The translations under genes and the position numbers were made by a program. Positions 8,790 to 14,209 of a stretch of DNA of 17,399 nt are shown piece after piece. A model generated the notes under the pieces. That model was given only the letters and a program-made list of their open reading frames with translations. It ran no database searches and was not told where the DNA came from. The DNA comes from an uncultured Bacillus sp. GTDB lineage: Bacteria > Bacillota > Bacilli > Bacillales_B > DSM-18226. Position 1 is the stretch's first letter; each line of letters starts with the position of its first letter. The DNA lies in NCBI RefSeq assembly GCF_946478885.1, contig NZ_CAMLDX010000075.1, forward strand, positions 1 to 17,399. Reading direction: 5' to 3'.

Positions 8790-9386
8790 ATGCTTGTCAA
8801 CGGTCTTATTATTGTACTAGCCTATTTACTTGGGTCGATCCCATCAGGTTTAATTATTGGAAAAAAGTTTTACGGTGTTGATATACGGCAGCACGGAAGC
8901 GGTAATTTAGGAGGTACCAATACCTTTCGTGTTTTAGGTGTGAAAGCAGGATTAATTGTCACGACATCTGATATTCTAAAAGGGACTCTGGCAGCATCTC
9001 TGCCGAACCTCTTTCATTCTGACATGCATTTATTGCTTGCGGGAATTTTTGCAGTTATCGGGCATACTTATCCGATTTTTGCGGGATTTAGAGGAGGCAA
9101 GGCGGTCGCCACTTCAGCAGGAGTTCTGTTGTGCTATGCACCACTTATGTTTGTCATTATGTTAGCAGGATTTTTTATTTCTTTATTCATAACAAAATAT
9201 GTTTCGTTATCTTCGATGTTTGGCGGAATAGTTGCCATTATTTATGCCATAATTATGAAAGACTTAGTGTTAATCGTTGTCGCCTCTAGTTTAACCGGAT
9301 TTGTCATTTTCCGCCATCGGGCAAATATCAAGCGGATTATTAATGGGACCGAACCAAAAGTCACATGGTTAAGTAGAAAAAAATAA
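8790..9386 (+). CDS. plsY: Acyl-phosphate:glycerol-3-phosphate acyltransferase
   Basis: PlsY transfers an acyl chain from acyl-phosphate (made by PlsX) to the 1-position of glycerol-3-phosphate, the first membrane step of phospholipid synthesis. The 198-residue protein is highly hydrophobic, with about five membrane segments. The three family motifs are visible: GSIPSG (15-20), GSGNLGGTN...R..G (36-50) and [25 protein letters not shown] sequence starting at 91. Length matches B. subtilis PlsY. The start is ATG at 8790, 9 nt after AAGGAG; an earlier in-frame start at 8706 would add 28 residues without a ribosome binding site. The gene is followed by a terminator and is transcribed away from the GH18 gene. 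Confidence 0.96.
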   Translation: MLVNGLIIVLAYLLGSIPSGLIIGKKFYGVDIRQHGSGNLGGTNTFRVLGVKAGLIVTTSDILKGTLAASLPNLFHSDMHLLLAGIFAVIGHTYPIFAGFRGGKAVATSAGVLLCYAPLMFVIMLAGFFISLFITKYVSLSSMFGGIVAIIYAIIMKDLVLIVVASSLTGFVIFRHRANIKRIINGTEPKVTWLSRKK

Positions 9387-9402
9387 AGTTTTCATAAAAA
9401 AC

Positions 9403-9448
9403 AAGAAAAAGGTGAGGCACTTTTTCATAATTGCTTCACCTTTTTCTT
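9403..9448. terminator. plsY terminator
   Basis: AAGAAAAAGGTGAGGC (9403-9418) pairs with GCTTCACCTTTTTCTT (9433-9448) with a single G-T-type mismatch and a 14-nt loop. The plus-strand side ends in a T-run 17 nt after the plsY stop. Confidence 0.85.
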
Positions 9449-9588
9449 ATCTATTTTTTAGGACAAATTGTTCATGAATCTGTCAAAGAATAGCTGATGT
9501 TAAAAAAAAGTCAAATAATCAACCGAAATGATTGGAAATTTGATATAAAATAATAGTACAAAATTAATATGAAATGGAGGTTTTCAAC

Positions 9589-9813
9589 TTGGAAAAGTCT
9601 CAAGATAAAGAAAAGAACTATATCTTTTTAACTTCAATTAATTATTCATCAGACCCGGATGATTTTATAGTTGAACTTTTTTGCCCCGATGACGAAGAAG
9701 AAGATGCTGAACCAAAAAAAGTCATTCGAAATTTTGATGAATTAATTTCTTTCTTTGAAAATCTCGATGAAGATAAAAACACGAAAAAAAACAGAGCAGA
9801 AAACGATAGTTAA
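9589..9813 (+). CDS. Small acidic protein of unknown function
   Basis: This is a 74-residue protein I do not recognise. It begins MEKSQDKEKNYIFLTSINY and contains a very acidic stretch, CPDDEEEDAEPKK, followed by an amphipathic segment (FDELISFFENLDED) and a basic, polar tail. No signal peptide, membrane segment or metal-binding cysteine pair is visible. The start is inferred as TTG at 9589, 8 nt after GGAGG; an in-frame ATG at 9574 overlaps that ribosome binding site and is probably not used. The strong ribosome binding site and regular codon use support a real gene. It stands alone on the plus strand between the plsY terminator and the convergent HesB-like gene. Confidence 0.7.
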   Translation: MEKSQDKEKNYIFLTSINYSSDPDDFIVELFCPDDEEEDAEPKKVIRNFDELISFFENLDEDKNTKKNRAENDS

Positions 9814-9878
9814 TTCATTACATGTTATAAATTCCTATTTTCCTAAAAAGAGCAGTCTGATTTTCATTAATCATTAGT

Positions 9879-10172
9879 TTAGATTCTTATTAATTGAAAT
9901 CGGGCTTCTCCCAGAGCGTCTCTACTATAATCCAATTGTTTATTCGCAAAATATTTAAATTCATCCTTATGGATTAAAATGTTGATCTCATCAAACGCAT
10001 ATACCTGATCCCCTTTAATCGGCTGTTCTTCTATTGAAAGGGTTAATAATTGCGGTGTACATGAGCTAATCCCGATGGCTAAGCGGACATATAATTTTTC
10101 ATCCTCGTTTTGTTGCTCCTGCCTAACAGCTCGTATAAGAACCTCTTGTGCTGCATTAGTTATGCTAAACAA
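9879..10172 (-). CDS. HesB/IscA-like (Fe-S biosynthesis family) protein, atypical
   Basis: This 97-residue protein resembles the small HesB/IscA (Fe-S_biosyn) fold: an N-terminal helix FSITNAAQEVLIRAV, a central strand LYVRLAIGISSC, then EINILIHKDEFKYF and a C-terminal strand GEARFQLI. Typical A-type carriers have one cysteine mid-sequence and a C-terminal CGC; here only Cys38 is present, so iron-sulfur carrier activity is doubtful. Bacillus genomes carry several such degenerate members, and B. subtilis has yneR at about this position, but I am not sure of orthology. The start is TTG, 10 nt after GAGG; no alternative in-frame start is near. It is divergent from the CPBP gene and convergent with the small acidic gene. 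Confidence 0.7.
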   Translation of the reverse strand: MFSITNAAQEVLIRAVRQEQQNEDEKLYVRLAIGISSCTPQLLTLSIEEQPIKGDQVYAFDEINILIHKDEFKYFANKQLDYSRDALGEARFQLIRI

Positions 10173-10228
10173 ACAATCACATCCTCTTCATCTATATTAA
10201 GAAGATTCAAAAAACTTTGTTTCACTCC

Positions 10229-10259
10229 TTGACCTTCTGAGCTAGAATATTGATATAAT
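10229..10259 (+). promoter_or_regulatory. Sigma-A promoter of CPBP-family gene
   Basis: TTGACC (10229-10234) and TATAAT (10254-10259) are separated by 19 nt. A TG one base before the -10 makes it an extended -10 promoter, which tolerates the long spacer. The coding start is at 10283, after AAAGGGGTG. Confidence 0.6.
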
Positions 10260-10282
10260 AGTCAGAAAGGGGTGAAACAATC

Positions 10283-11098
10283 ATGCTTTTTTTTAAGGAA
10301 TATCCTTTTAGAAACTTAACATTCATTTTTCTTTTTATCATGACTCTTATCTTTTTTCAATTAAATAGGCTTACGATTGCTTTTAGCATCCTGTTTGGAT
10401 TGCTGCTTCTTGTAATGTTTTTACAGGAAAAGCAACGGATTTTTGTTTGGATTACAATTGCCTATTTTATCGGCGAATTAATGTATTTATATGGAAATCG
10501 CTTATTAAATGAATTATCCTATCATGTAAATATCCTTTTAATGCTGGACAAATTACTGTTGTTCTTTCCTATTATGATTATTTTTTATGTCTGCCGTAAA
10601 TTCAAGCAAAATGTAACACTGTTTTTTAGACCAAATGATTGGAATAAGCTAATCTCTTTCTCACTTGTTTTTGGGAAAAGCTTCACCCAATCTCTCTCCC
10701 GTTTTTTTTACATTGCAGTATCCATTACCCTTATCATCTTTTTACCGTTTATCCTACTGGAATCCCCGGATTTCCATATAAAATGGCTGTTTTGGATTTT
10801 CCTGTATGCAGCCATTACAAGTATCATGGAGGAAATCCTGTGGCGCGGACTTATCATGACTGCTATGCGAAATTTAACAAATGAAATCTTTTCAGTCATC
10901 TTTTCCAGTATTGCATACGGTTTTTCTTATATCATGTTTGGCTACTCTCTGTCCATTTGTTTACTCATTGCATTGTTTGGCTGTTACTGGAGTTTTATAA
11001 CCTTTCGTTCAGGCAGTATTATACCGGCCATTCTATGGCATTTTATTTTTCAAATTTTGATGGTTCTAAGCGGTGCCTTTCCATTTCTGCCAATTTAA
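10283..11098 (+). CDS. CPBP-family (Rce1/Abi-like) membrane protein with degenerate motif 2
   Basis: This 271-residue polytopic membrane protein has about seven to eight hydrophobic segments. The CPBP glutamic-protease motif 1 is intact: EEILWRG with Glu183, Glu184 and Arg188. Motif 2, normally FxxxH, reads YGFSY at 212-216, so both the Phe and the metal- or water-binding His are replaced by Tyr. Motif 3 has His253 in LWHFIFQ, with Gln257 where Asn is usual. CPBP proteins include CAAX-type proteases, bacteriocin-immunity proteins and non-proteolytic membrane scaffolds; the lost His suggests altered or no proteolysis. The start follows AAAGGGGTG with a good promoter upstream. It is a single-gene unit convergent with yneQ and not part of the B. 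subtilis block as I recall it. Confidence 0.82.
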   Translation: MLFFKEYPFRNLTFIFLFIMTLIFFQLNRLTIAFSILFGLLLLVMFLQEKQRIFVWITIAYFIGELMYLYGNRLLNELSYHVNILLMLDKLLLFFPIMIIFYVCRKFKQNVTLFFRPNDWNKLISFSLVFGKSFTQSLSRFFYIAVSITLIIFLPFILLESPDFHIKWLFWIFLYAAITSIMEEILWRGLIMTAMRNLTNEIFSVIFSSIAYGFSYIMFGYSLSICLLIALFGCYWSFITFRSGSIIPAILWHFIFQILMVLSGAFPFLPI

Positions 11099-11162
11099 TC
11101 ACGGTGAACCTTAAAGAGTCTAACCACCGAAAGGAGAACGACCAAATTGTATTGTAATTATG

Positions 11163-11207
11163 CTGAAGCAATCTGATCCTTTTTATTTATATAAATAAGG
11201 GCTTCAG
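11163..11207. terminator. Possible shared terminator between convergent genes
   Basis: CTGAAGC (11163-11169) and GCTTCAG (11201-11207) pair perfectly, and inside them ATTTAT pairs with ATAAAT. It follows the CPBP stop by 65 nt and is T-rich on the plus side. It overlaps the last codons of the yneQ-like gene, so use as a terminator for that gene is less certain. Confidence 0.35.
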
Positions 11208-11408
11208 TCCTTTTCTTTCCAATATCTCCTTTCGTCTTCCCCACATAAGCAGCTTTTCTAGATCGTTGTAACCGATCTTTGTTAGTGTCTCGTGAATTCT
11301 TTTATGAAGCCAGTAATATGTAAGAAAGAAAGGCAACCTTCCCTTTGTCTGTCTTCTCCTCCACTCCTTAAAGTCTTTCTTCGCAATACTGGAAGCCCAT
11401 TCCCTCAC
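11187..11408 (-). CDS. yneQ: Small basic protein, YneQ-like
   Basis: This 73-residue basic protein is rich in Arg, Lys and Trp (FKEWRRRQTKG, YYWLHKRIHETLTKIGY, LLMWGRRKEILERKG). It matches my recollection of the uncharacterised YneQ family, which sits next to the YneP thioesterase in Bacillus. No signal peptide or catalytic motif is visible. The GTG start overlaps the upstream thioesterase stop by 4 nt (GTGA), and AAGGGG lies directly in front of the GTG, so initiation probably depends on reinitiation after the thioesterase. A slightly later start cannot be excluded. The function is unknown. Confidence 0.7.
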   Translation of the reverse strand: MREWASSIAKKDFKEWRRRQTKGRLPFFLTYYWLHKRIHETLTKIGYNDLEKLLMWGRRKEILERKGLKPLFI

Positions 11409-11848
11409 CCCTTAGGCTCAGTATTTTCTGATTGTTTTTTAGCATTTTCGTATGCTTGATGTAAAATAGGCAATCTCTTTTTAATAGATATTGGACGAAA
11501 AGATTCCTTTATCACACAAGCATGCTTTGAGAATCCAGTAACTGCAAGTTCTCCAGCTTCATTTCTGATTTCATATCCATATGTAATGCGAATGCCGTCA
11601 TATTCTTCGATCCATGTTTTAATTACAGCTTTTTCTCCGTAACGCAGCGGCCTTTTATAAGAAACCTGAATATCAAGTACAGGGGAAATAATTCCGTCCT
11701 TTTCTATTTGAGCATAGCTAAAACCTAAGTCTTTAATTAGCGTAGTTCTCCCTAGCTCCATCCATACAAGATAATTTGCATGATAAACGACCCCCATCTG
11801 ATCGGTCTCAGCATATCTGACTTCTATTTTTTTTGTAGACTGTAACAT
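11405..11848 (-). CDS. yneP: Acyl-CoA thioesterase, 4HBT/YbgC hotdog family
   Basis: This 147-residue single hotdog-fold protein has the 4-hydroxybenzoyl-CoA thioesterase-type signature RYAETDQMGVVYHANYLVWM at residues 11-30. Asp16 is the likely catalytic aspartate, and His23/Asn25 are the conserved VYHANY residues. The rest (SYKRPLRYGEKAVIKTWI, RITYGYEI, TGFSKHACV) follows the family's strands. These enzymes hydrolyse acyl-CoA thioesters in the cytosol; the physiological substrate is unknown. It starts at ATG 11848, 7 nt after AAGGAG, and is coupled by a 4-nt overlap to the yneQ-like gene, as in B. subtilis yneP-yneQ. The C-terminal tail is charged and probably disordered. Confidence 0.9.
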   Translation of the reverse strand: MLQSTKKIEVRYAETDQMGVVYHANYLVWMELGRTTLIKDLGFSYAQIEKDGIISPVLDIQVSYKRPLRYGEKAVIKTWIEEYDGIRITYGYEIRNEAGELAVTGFSKHACVIKESFRPISIKKRLPILHQAYENAKKQSENTEPKG

Positions 11849-11955
11849 ATTTGTTCTCCTTTTCTCAATTAGTGTAATGTCATTACTATATCTGTTTTTT
11901 CTATGATGGATGTTTTTATATCTTTAGGTACTTCCATGAATCTGTATGCCTTCGT

Positions 11956-12201
11956 CTATATCACATTAATAATGAAATTGACAGGTAACGATTGTTTTAC
12001 CCGACCAGGGTTTCCTTTAAAACTGTATGAAACCGAAAGAAAAACTAACAAGCGGTACAAGTCCTTTTCAAGGATTATTCTCGTCTCACCCATCAAAACA
12101 TAATCGTGATCTGAAGCGAATTCATCTCTAATTTCAATCCATTCTTCATTAGAATAGTCAAGCAGATGTACATAAACAATTTGGAAAATGAACCGCAACA
12201 T
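11956..12201 (-). CDS. Possible small hypothetical protein (81 aa)
   Basis: I do not recognise this protein. The central part (LDYSNEEWIEIRDEF, YVLMGETRIILEKDLYRLL) has the charged and hydrophobic alternation of a real protein; the C-terminal third is less convincing. No clear ribosome binding site precedes the ATG at 12201. A good sigma-A promoter does: TTGACA (12251-12246), 17-nt spacer, TGAAAT (12228-12223), predicting a transcript start only about 15 nt before the ATG. A plus-strand frame on the opposite strand (11903-12103) looks less protein-like and lacks both signals. It could be a genuine short-leader gene, a decayed gene, or chance. Confidence 0.4.
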   Translation of the reverse strand: MLRFIFQIVYVHLLDYSNEEWIEIRDEFASDHDYVLMGETRIILEKDLYRLLVFLSVSYSFKGNPGRVKQSLPVNFIINVI

Positions 12202-12222
12202 GTTAGCAAAATTTTTGGAATC

Positions 12223-12251
12223 ATTTCAATGAACAGTTAAATTTTTGTCAA
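12223..12251 (-). promoter_or_regulatory. Sigma-A promoter before 81-aa ORF
   Basis: On the minus strand a perfect -35 TTGACA (12251-12246) is followed by a 17-nt spacer and TGAAAT (12228-12223), 4 of 6 matches to the -10. The predicted transcript start is near 12216. Confidence 0.5.
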
Positions 12252-12332
12252 AAATAAATCGTCCGATTAGGGATAACTACAGGCTTTACGAGAAACAAAC
12301 CATGCGCAGTGGATGAAAGCCTATCTCTTACA

Positions 12333-12361
12333 GCATGTATGCTATATATTTTATCATATTT
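12333..12361 (+). promoter_or_regulatory. Candidate sigma-G (forespore) promoter
   Basis: GCATG (12333-12337) matches the sigma-G -35 GHATR, and CATATTT (12355-12361) matches 6 of 7 of the -10 CATNHTA, with a 17-nt spacer. The predicted start is about 25 nt before the ATG at 12394. Its location beside the forespore gene tlp is consistent, but short sigma-G motifs occur by chance in AT-rich DNA. Confidence 0.4.
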
Positions 12362-12393
12362 TTGTCGAAAGGTCTGATTGAAGGGGTTTTGTA

Positions 12394-12537
12394 ATGGAGT
12401 TTGAGTATGGAAGCAAAGCAATCGTATCCCCCATTGAATATGTTCCTTCAACGGGGGATACATATATCTATTTAGCAAGAAACAAGGATTGTCAAAACTT
12501 AAAAATCAGCATGTATACTTTATCTATATCAATGTAA
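12394..12537 (+). CDS. Candidate small protein (47 aa), unknown function
   Basis: This short plus-strand ORF encodes 47 residues beginning MEFEYGSKAIVSPIEYVPST and containing TYIYLARNKDCQN. It starts with ATG 7 nt after a clear AAGGGG ribosome binding site, and an in-frame stop lies just upstream, so the start is fixed. The charge and hydrophobic pattern looks protein-like; the last ten residues are less so. A sigma-G-like promoter lies about 30 nt upstream. Its last 9 nt overlap the 3' end of tlp in a convergent arrangement. I do not recognise the family. A longer minus-strand frame over the same DNA (12248-12478) has no ribosome binding site and an implausible composition. Confidence 0.5.
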   Translation: MEFEYGSKAIVSPIEYVPSTGDTYIYLARNKDCQNLKISMYTLSISM

Positions 12538-12753
12538 ATCGTTGTATTCATCTTTAATCTCTTTACGCATGCTTGCAACGCTTTCTCTGCGTCGCTCATT
12601 TTTGTCTTCTACCCGCGCCCGTTCGTTGTCGTTTAGATTGCTCATGGTAGCTTCAGCTTTGCGGATATTGTCATCTGTATTCGCAATTATCTTCTGTAGT
12701 TTTTCTACATTATCACTACGATCATCTGGATTTGGGTGATTGTTGAAAGTCAT
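12529..12753 (-). CDS. tlp: Small acid-soluble spore protein Tlp
   Basis: This 74-residue, highly charged protein contains HPNPDDRSDNVEKLQ and IANTDDNIRKAEATM, the recognisable core of the Tlp family, then a Glu/Arg-rich helical region with RESVASMRKEIKDEYNDLH at the end. Tlp is a minor small acid-soluble protein of the spore core, made in the forespore; despite its historical name it is not a thioredoxin. It starts at ATG 12753, 7 nt after GGAGGAG. It lies downstream of sspN, as in the B. subtilis sspN-tlp pair, although a hairpin separates the two here. Slightly shorter than the B. subtilis protein. Confidence 0.93.
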   Translation of the reverse strand: MTFNNHPNPDDRSDNVEKLQKIIANTDDNIRKAEATMSNLNDNERARVEDKNERRRESVASMRKEIKDEYNDLH

Positions 12754-12865
12754 TCGAACTCCTCCTTATGGGTGATAAAATCGTACATATTTAGTTTGTC
12801 ACTTATCCATAAGAAAATAATTGGAATAATTAAGTAAAATTAGATGTTATACGACTAAAACGTAA

Positions 12866-12896
12866 AAAGAGAAACACCAAAATGGCATTTCTCTTT
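12866..12896 (-). terminator. Hairpin between sspN and tlp
   Basis: AAAGAGAAA (12866-12874) and TTTCTCTTT (12888-12896) form a perfect 9-bp stem with a 13-nt loop 5 nt after the sspN stop. On the minus strand the stem runs into TTTTTACG, so it is a likely (perhaps partial) terminator of sspN. Confidence 0.6.
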
Positions 12897-12901
12897 CTGC
12901 G

Positions 12902-13045
12902 CTATTCTCCTTTAGTTTGAAGTACCTGGACATGTTTTCCAGATTTATCCTGCATTTGTTTTCCTTTATTTCCTCCAAAACTTCTAGGCTGAGTGCCGAT
13001 ATGTTCTGGTGTAAAATGCTTATAATCTTTTTTGGGATTACCCAT
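12902..13045 (-). CDS. sspN: Acid-soluble spore protein N
   Basis: This 47-residue basic protein begins [20 protein letters not shown] and ends VLQTKGE, matching the SspN family in length and in both conserved ends. It is a minor forespore-specific spore-core protein, not one of the alpha/beta DNA-saturating SASPs. The start is ATG at 13045, 9 nt after AGGAGG; the longer open frame to 13099 lacks a ribosome binding site for its first ATG. It is placed upstream of tlp as in B. subtilis. No clear sigma-G promoter could be read directly upstream. Confidence 0.9.
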   Translation of the reverse strand: MGNPKKDYKHFTPEHIGTQPRSFGGNKGKQMQDKSGKHVQVLQTKGE

Positions 13046-13172
13046 TACGTCCTGCCTCCTAAGAGAATTATAATACTGAGGATTCCATATATACACCAAT
13101 AGCTGATGGTCATCCTCATTTTAAAGTATCCCCTTTGTGTGTATTTTCATAATTAGGCTAGGACATTTACAT

Positions 13173-13304
13173 TTATTGGGCCTTGCTCATATGTTTCTTT
13201 TCTAAACGTTTTTCTATTCGTTCAATCGCTTCTTGATCATTCAGTAATTGTCGTTTATTTTCATTAACAAGATCTGAAAAAGAGCGCTTTCTAGGTTTTC
13301 TCAT
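13173..13304 (-). CDS. FbpB-family small basic protein
   Basis: This 43-residue ORF begins MRKPRKRSFSDLVNENKRQL, continues with LNDQEAIERIEKRLEKKHM and ends SKAQ. That is the layout of the Fur-regulated basic protein B (FbpB) family: basic N-terminus, S-F-x-D/E-L-V-x-E-N-K motif, then a charged helix. In B. subtilis FbpB works with the small RNA FsrA in the iron-sparing response; whether this paralogue does so is unknown. The start is ATG 13304 after AAGGAAGGTG. No good Fur box (TGATAATNATTATCA) is visible upstream; instead a 7-bp inverted repeat overlaps the likely promoter. Genes of this family occur beside sspN in other Bacillus genomes as I recall. Confidence 0.8.
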   Translation of the reverse strand: MRKPRKRSFSDLVNENKRQLLNDQEAIERIEKRLEKKHMSKAQ

Positions 13305-13321
13305 TATGCGTTCACCTTCCT

Positions 13322-13345
13322 TAATAACTATTGTAAGCGTTATTA
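13322..13345. promoter_or_regulatory. Inverted repeat upstream of FbpB-family gene
   Basis: TAATAAC (13322-13328) and GTTATTA (13339-13345) are exact inverted repeats with a 10-nt spacer, ending 18 nt before the ATG. On the minus strand the outer arm overlaps a TATAAT (13348-13343), so it is placed like an operator. It does not match the Fur consensus. Confidence 0.4.
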
Positions 13346-13409
13346 TAACCAATGCATGTTGTAATTATTACAAATTTTTGAAATTAATTTTTATTCTTTT
13401 TTTTGCAAT

Positions 13410-13450
13410 AAAATAAAGCATTAGCCTGTTAAATGCTAATGCTTTATTTT
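13410..13450. terminator. Terminator of thioredoxin-like gene
   Basis: AAAATAAAGCATTAGC (13410-13425) and GCTAATGCTTTATTTT (13435-13450) form a perfect 16-bp stem with a 9-nt loop, 2 nt after the stop codon at 13453. The minus-strand side ends in a T-rich run. Confidence 0.88.
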
Positions 13451-13452
13451 CA

Positions 13453-13962
13453 TCACTTTTCAATCGTATATTTTTCCATAACATCTTCTGTCATAGAAGT
13501 TAAATATTTGTTGGTTATGATACCTTCTTCATTAATAAAATAAGTAGTAGGAATGGTTAAAACGGAATAAGTCGAATTGACTTTATCTTTTTTATCAAGC
13601 AGGACCGGAAAAGTGATTCCCATATCTTCTGTAAAGCCCTTCACGTTATATTGTGGATCAATGTTGACCGCTAATATTTCAACATCATCTCCAGCTCGTT
13701 GATAAAATTTTTCCATAGCTGGCATTTCCTTTTTGCATGGTGAGCACCATGTTGCCCAAAAATTTAATATTACTTTTTTTCCACGATAATCTGATAATTT
13801 CACTTTTTCTCCTGTCAGGCTTTCGAGCTCAAAGTCAGGTGCCTTAACCCCTATTTTTAATCCTGGAAGATTGTCCTGTTTTTCTTCTTTTTCCATCGCC
13901 TGTACAACGGCAACAGCGAGAAAACCGAATAACAGCACTCCTGCAATAATTTTCTTAATCAC
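13453..13962 (-). CDS. yneN: Extracytoplasmic thioredoxin-like thiol-disulfide oxidoreductase (TlpA/ResA family, YneN-like)
   Basis: This 169-residue protein has an N-terminal membrane anchor or signal segment (IIAGVLLFGFLAVAVVQA, about 5-22), then a thioredoxin fold facing the outside. The active site is WCSPC, with Cys73 and Cys76 in FWATWCSPCKKEMP, and the cis-proline is Pro138 in LTIPTTYF. The APDFELESL and LSDYRGKKVILNFW segments place it in the AhpC/TSA-Redoxin TlpA-like group with ResA and StoA. Such proteins reduce specific disulfides outside the membrane, for example in cytochrome c maturation or spore cortex formation; the partner here is unknown. The start is GTG 13962 after a G-rich ribosome binding site (GGGGGG). 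It follows aconitase on the same strand, as yneN follows citB in B. subtilis, but a repeat and terminator intervene. Confidence 0.9.
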   Translation of the reverse strand: MIKKIIAGVLLFGFLAVAVVQAMEKEEKQDNLPGLKIGVKAPDFELESLTGEKVKLSDYRGKKVILNFWATWCSPCKKEMPAMEKFYQRAGDDVEILAVNIDPQYNVKGFTEDMGITFPVLLDKKDKVNSTYSVLTIPTTYFINEEGIITNKYLTSMTEDVMEKYTIEK

Positions 13963-14071
13963 ACAAAACCCCCCACCCTATTTTTCCTCGTTCATAAGTA
14001 TATTTTAACCTAAATTAGAAATAAAATTAATTCTTTTCTATTATGTATGATGGATCGTAAATGATAAAAAA

Positions 14072-14188
14072 AGATTGTCTCAAAAGCAAAGGTGTCAGGC
14101 ACCACAAAATAGTATCTCGTATCCCTTTGTGTAAATTTACACGGGATATAGATCAATTGTGGATGCCTGACACCTTATGAGACAGCCT
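14072..14188. repeat. 117-nt long palindromic repeat, copy 2 (MITE/REP-like, terminator-like)
   Basis: This is the second copy of the element at 6197-6313, aligned without gaps at about 78% identity. Pairing is stronger: TGTCTCA with TGAGACA at the ends, GGTGTCAGGCA with TGCCTGACACC inside, GTATCCC with GGGATAT, and a perfect 14-nt palindrome GTGTAAATTTACAC at the centre. It is flanked by AAAAAAA on the left and TTTTTT on the right, so it is a bidirectional terminator placed 21 nt after the aconitase stop. There is no coding capacity. Confidence 0.85.
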
Positions 14189-14209
14189 TTTTTCTATTAA
14201 AAAATAAGA

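Noticed and set aside
11903..12103. 66-codon plus-strand frame
   Set aside because: It lacks a ribosome binding site and promoter; the opposite-strand frame at 11956-12201 has a better protein pattern and a TTGACA promoter.
12248..12478. 76-codon minus-strand frame
   Set aside because: It has no ribosome binding site and an unlikely composition, and it overlaps the better-supported plus-strand ORF at 12394-12537.
13305..13375. Fur box upstream of the FbpB-family gene
   Set aside because: No segment resembles TGATAATNATTATCA; the inverted repeat present has different arms and spacing.
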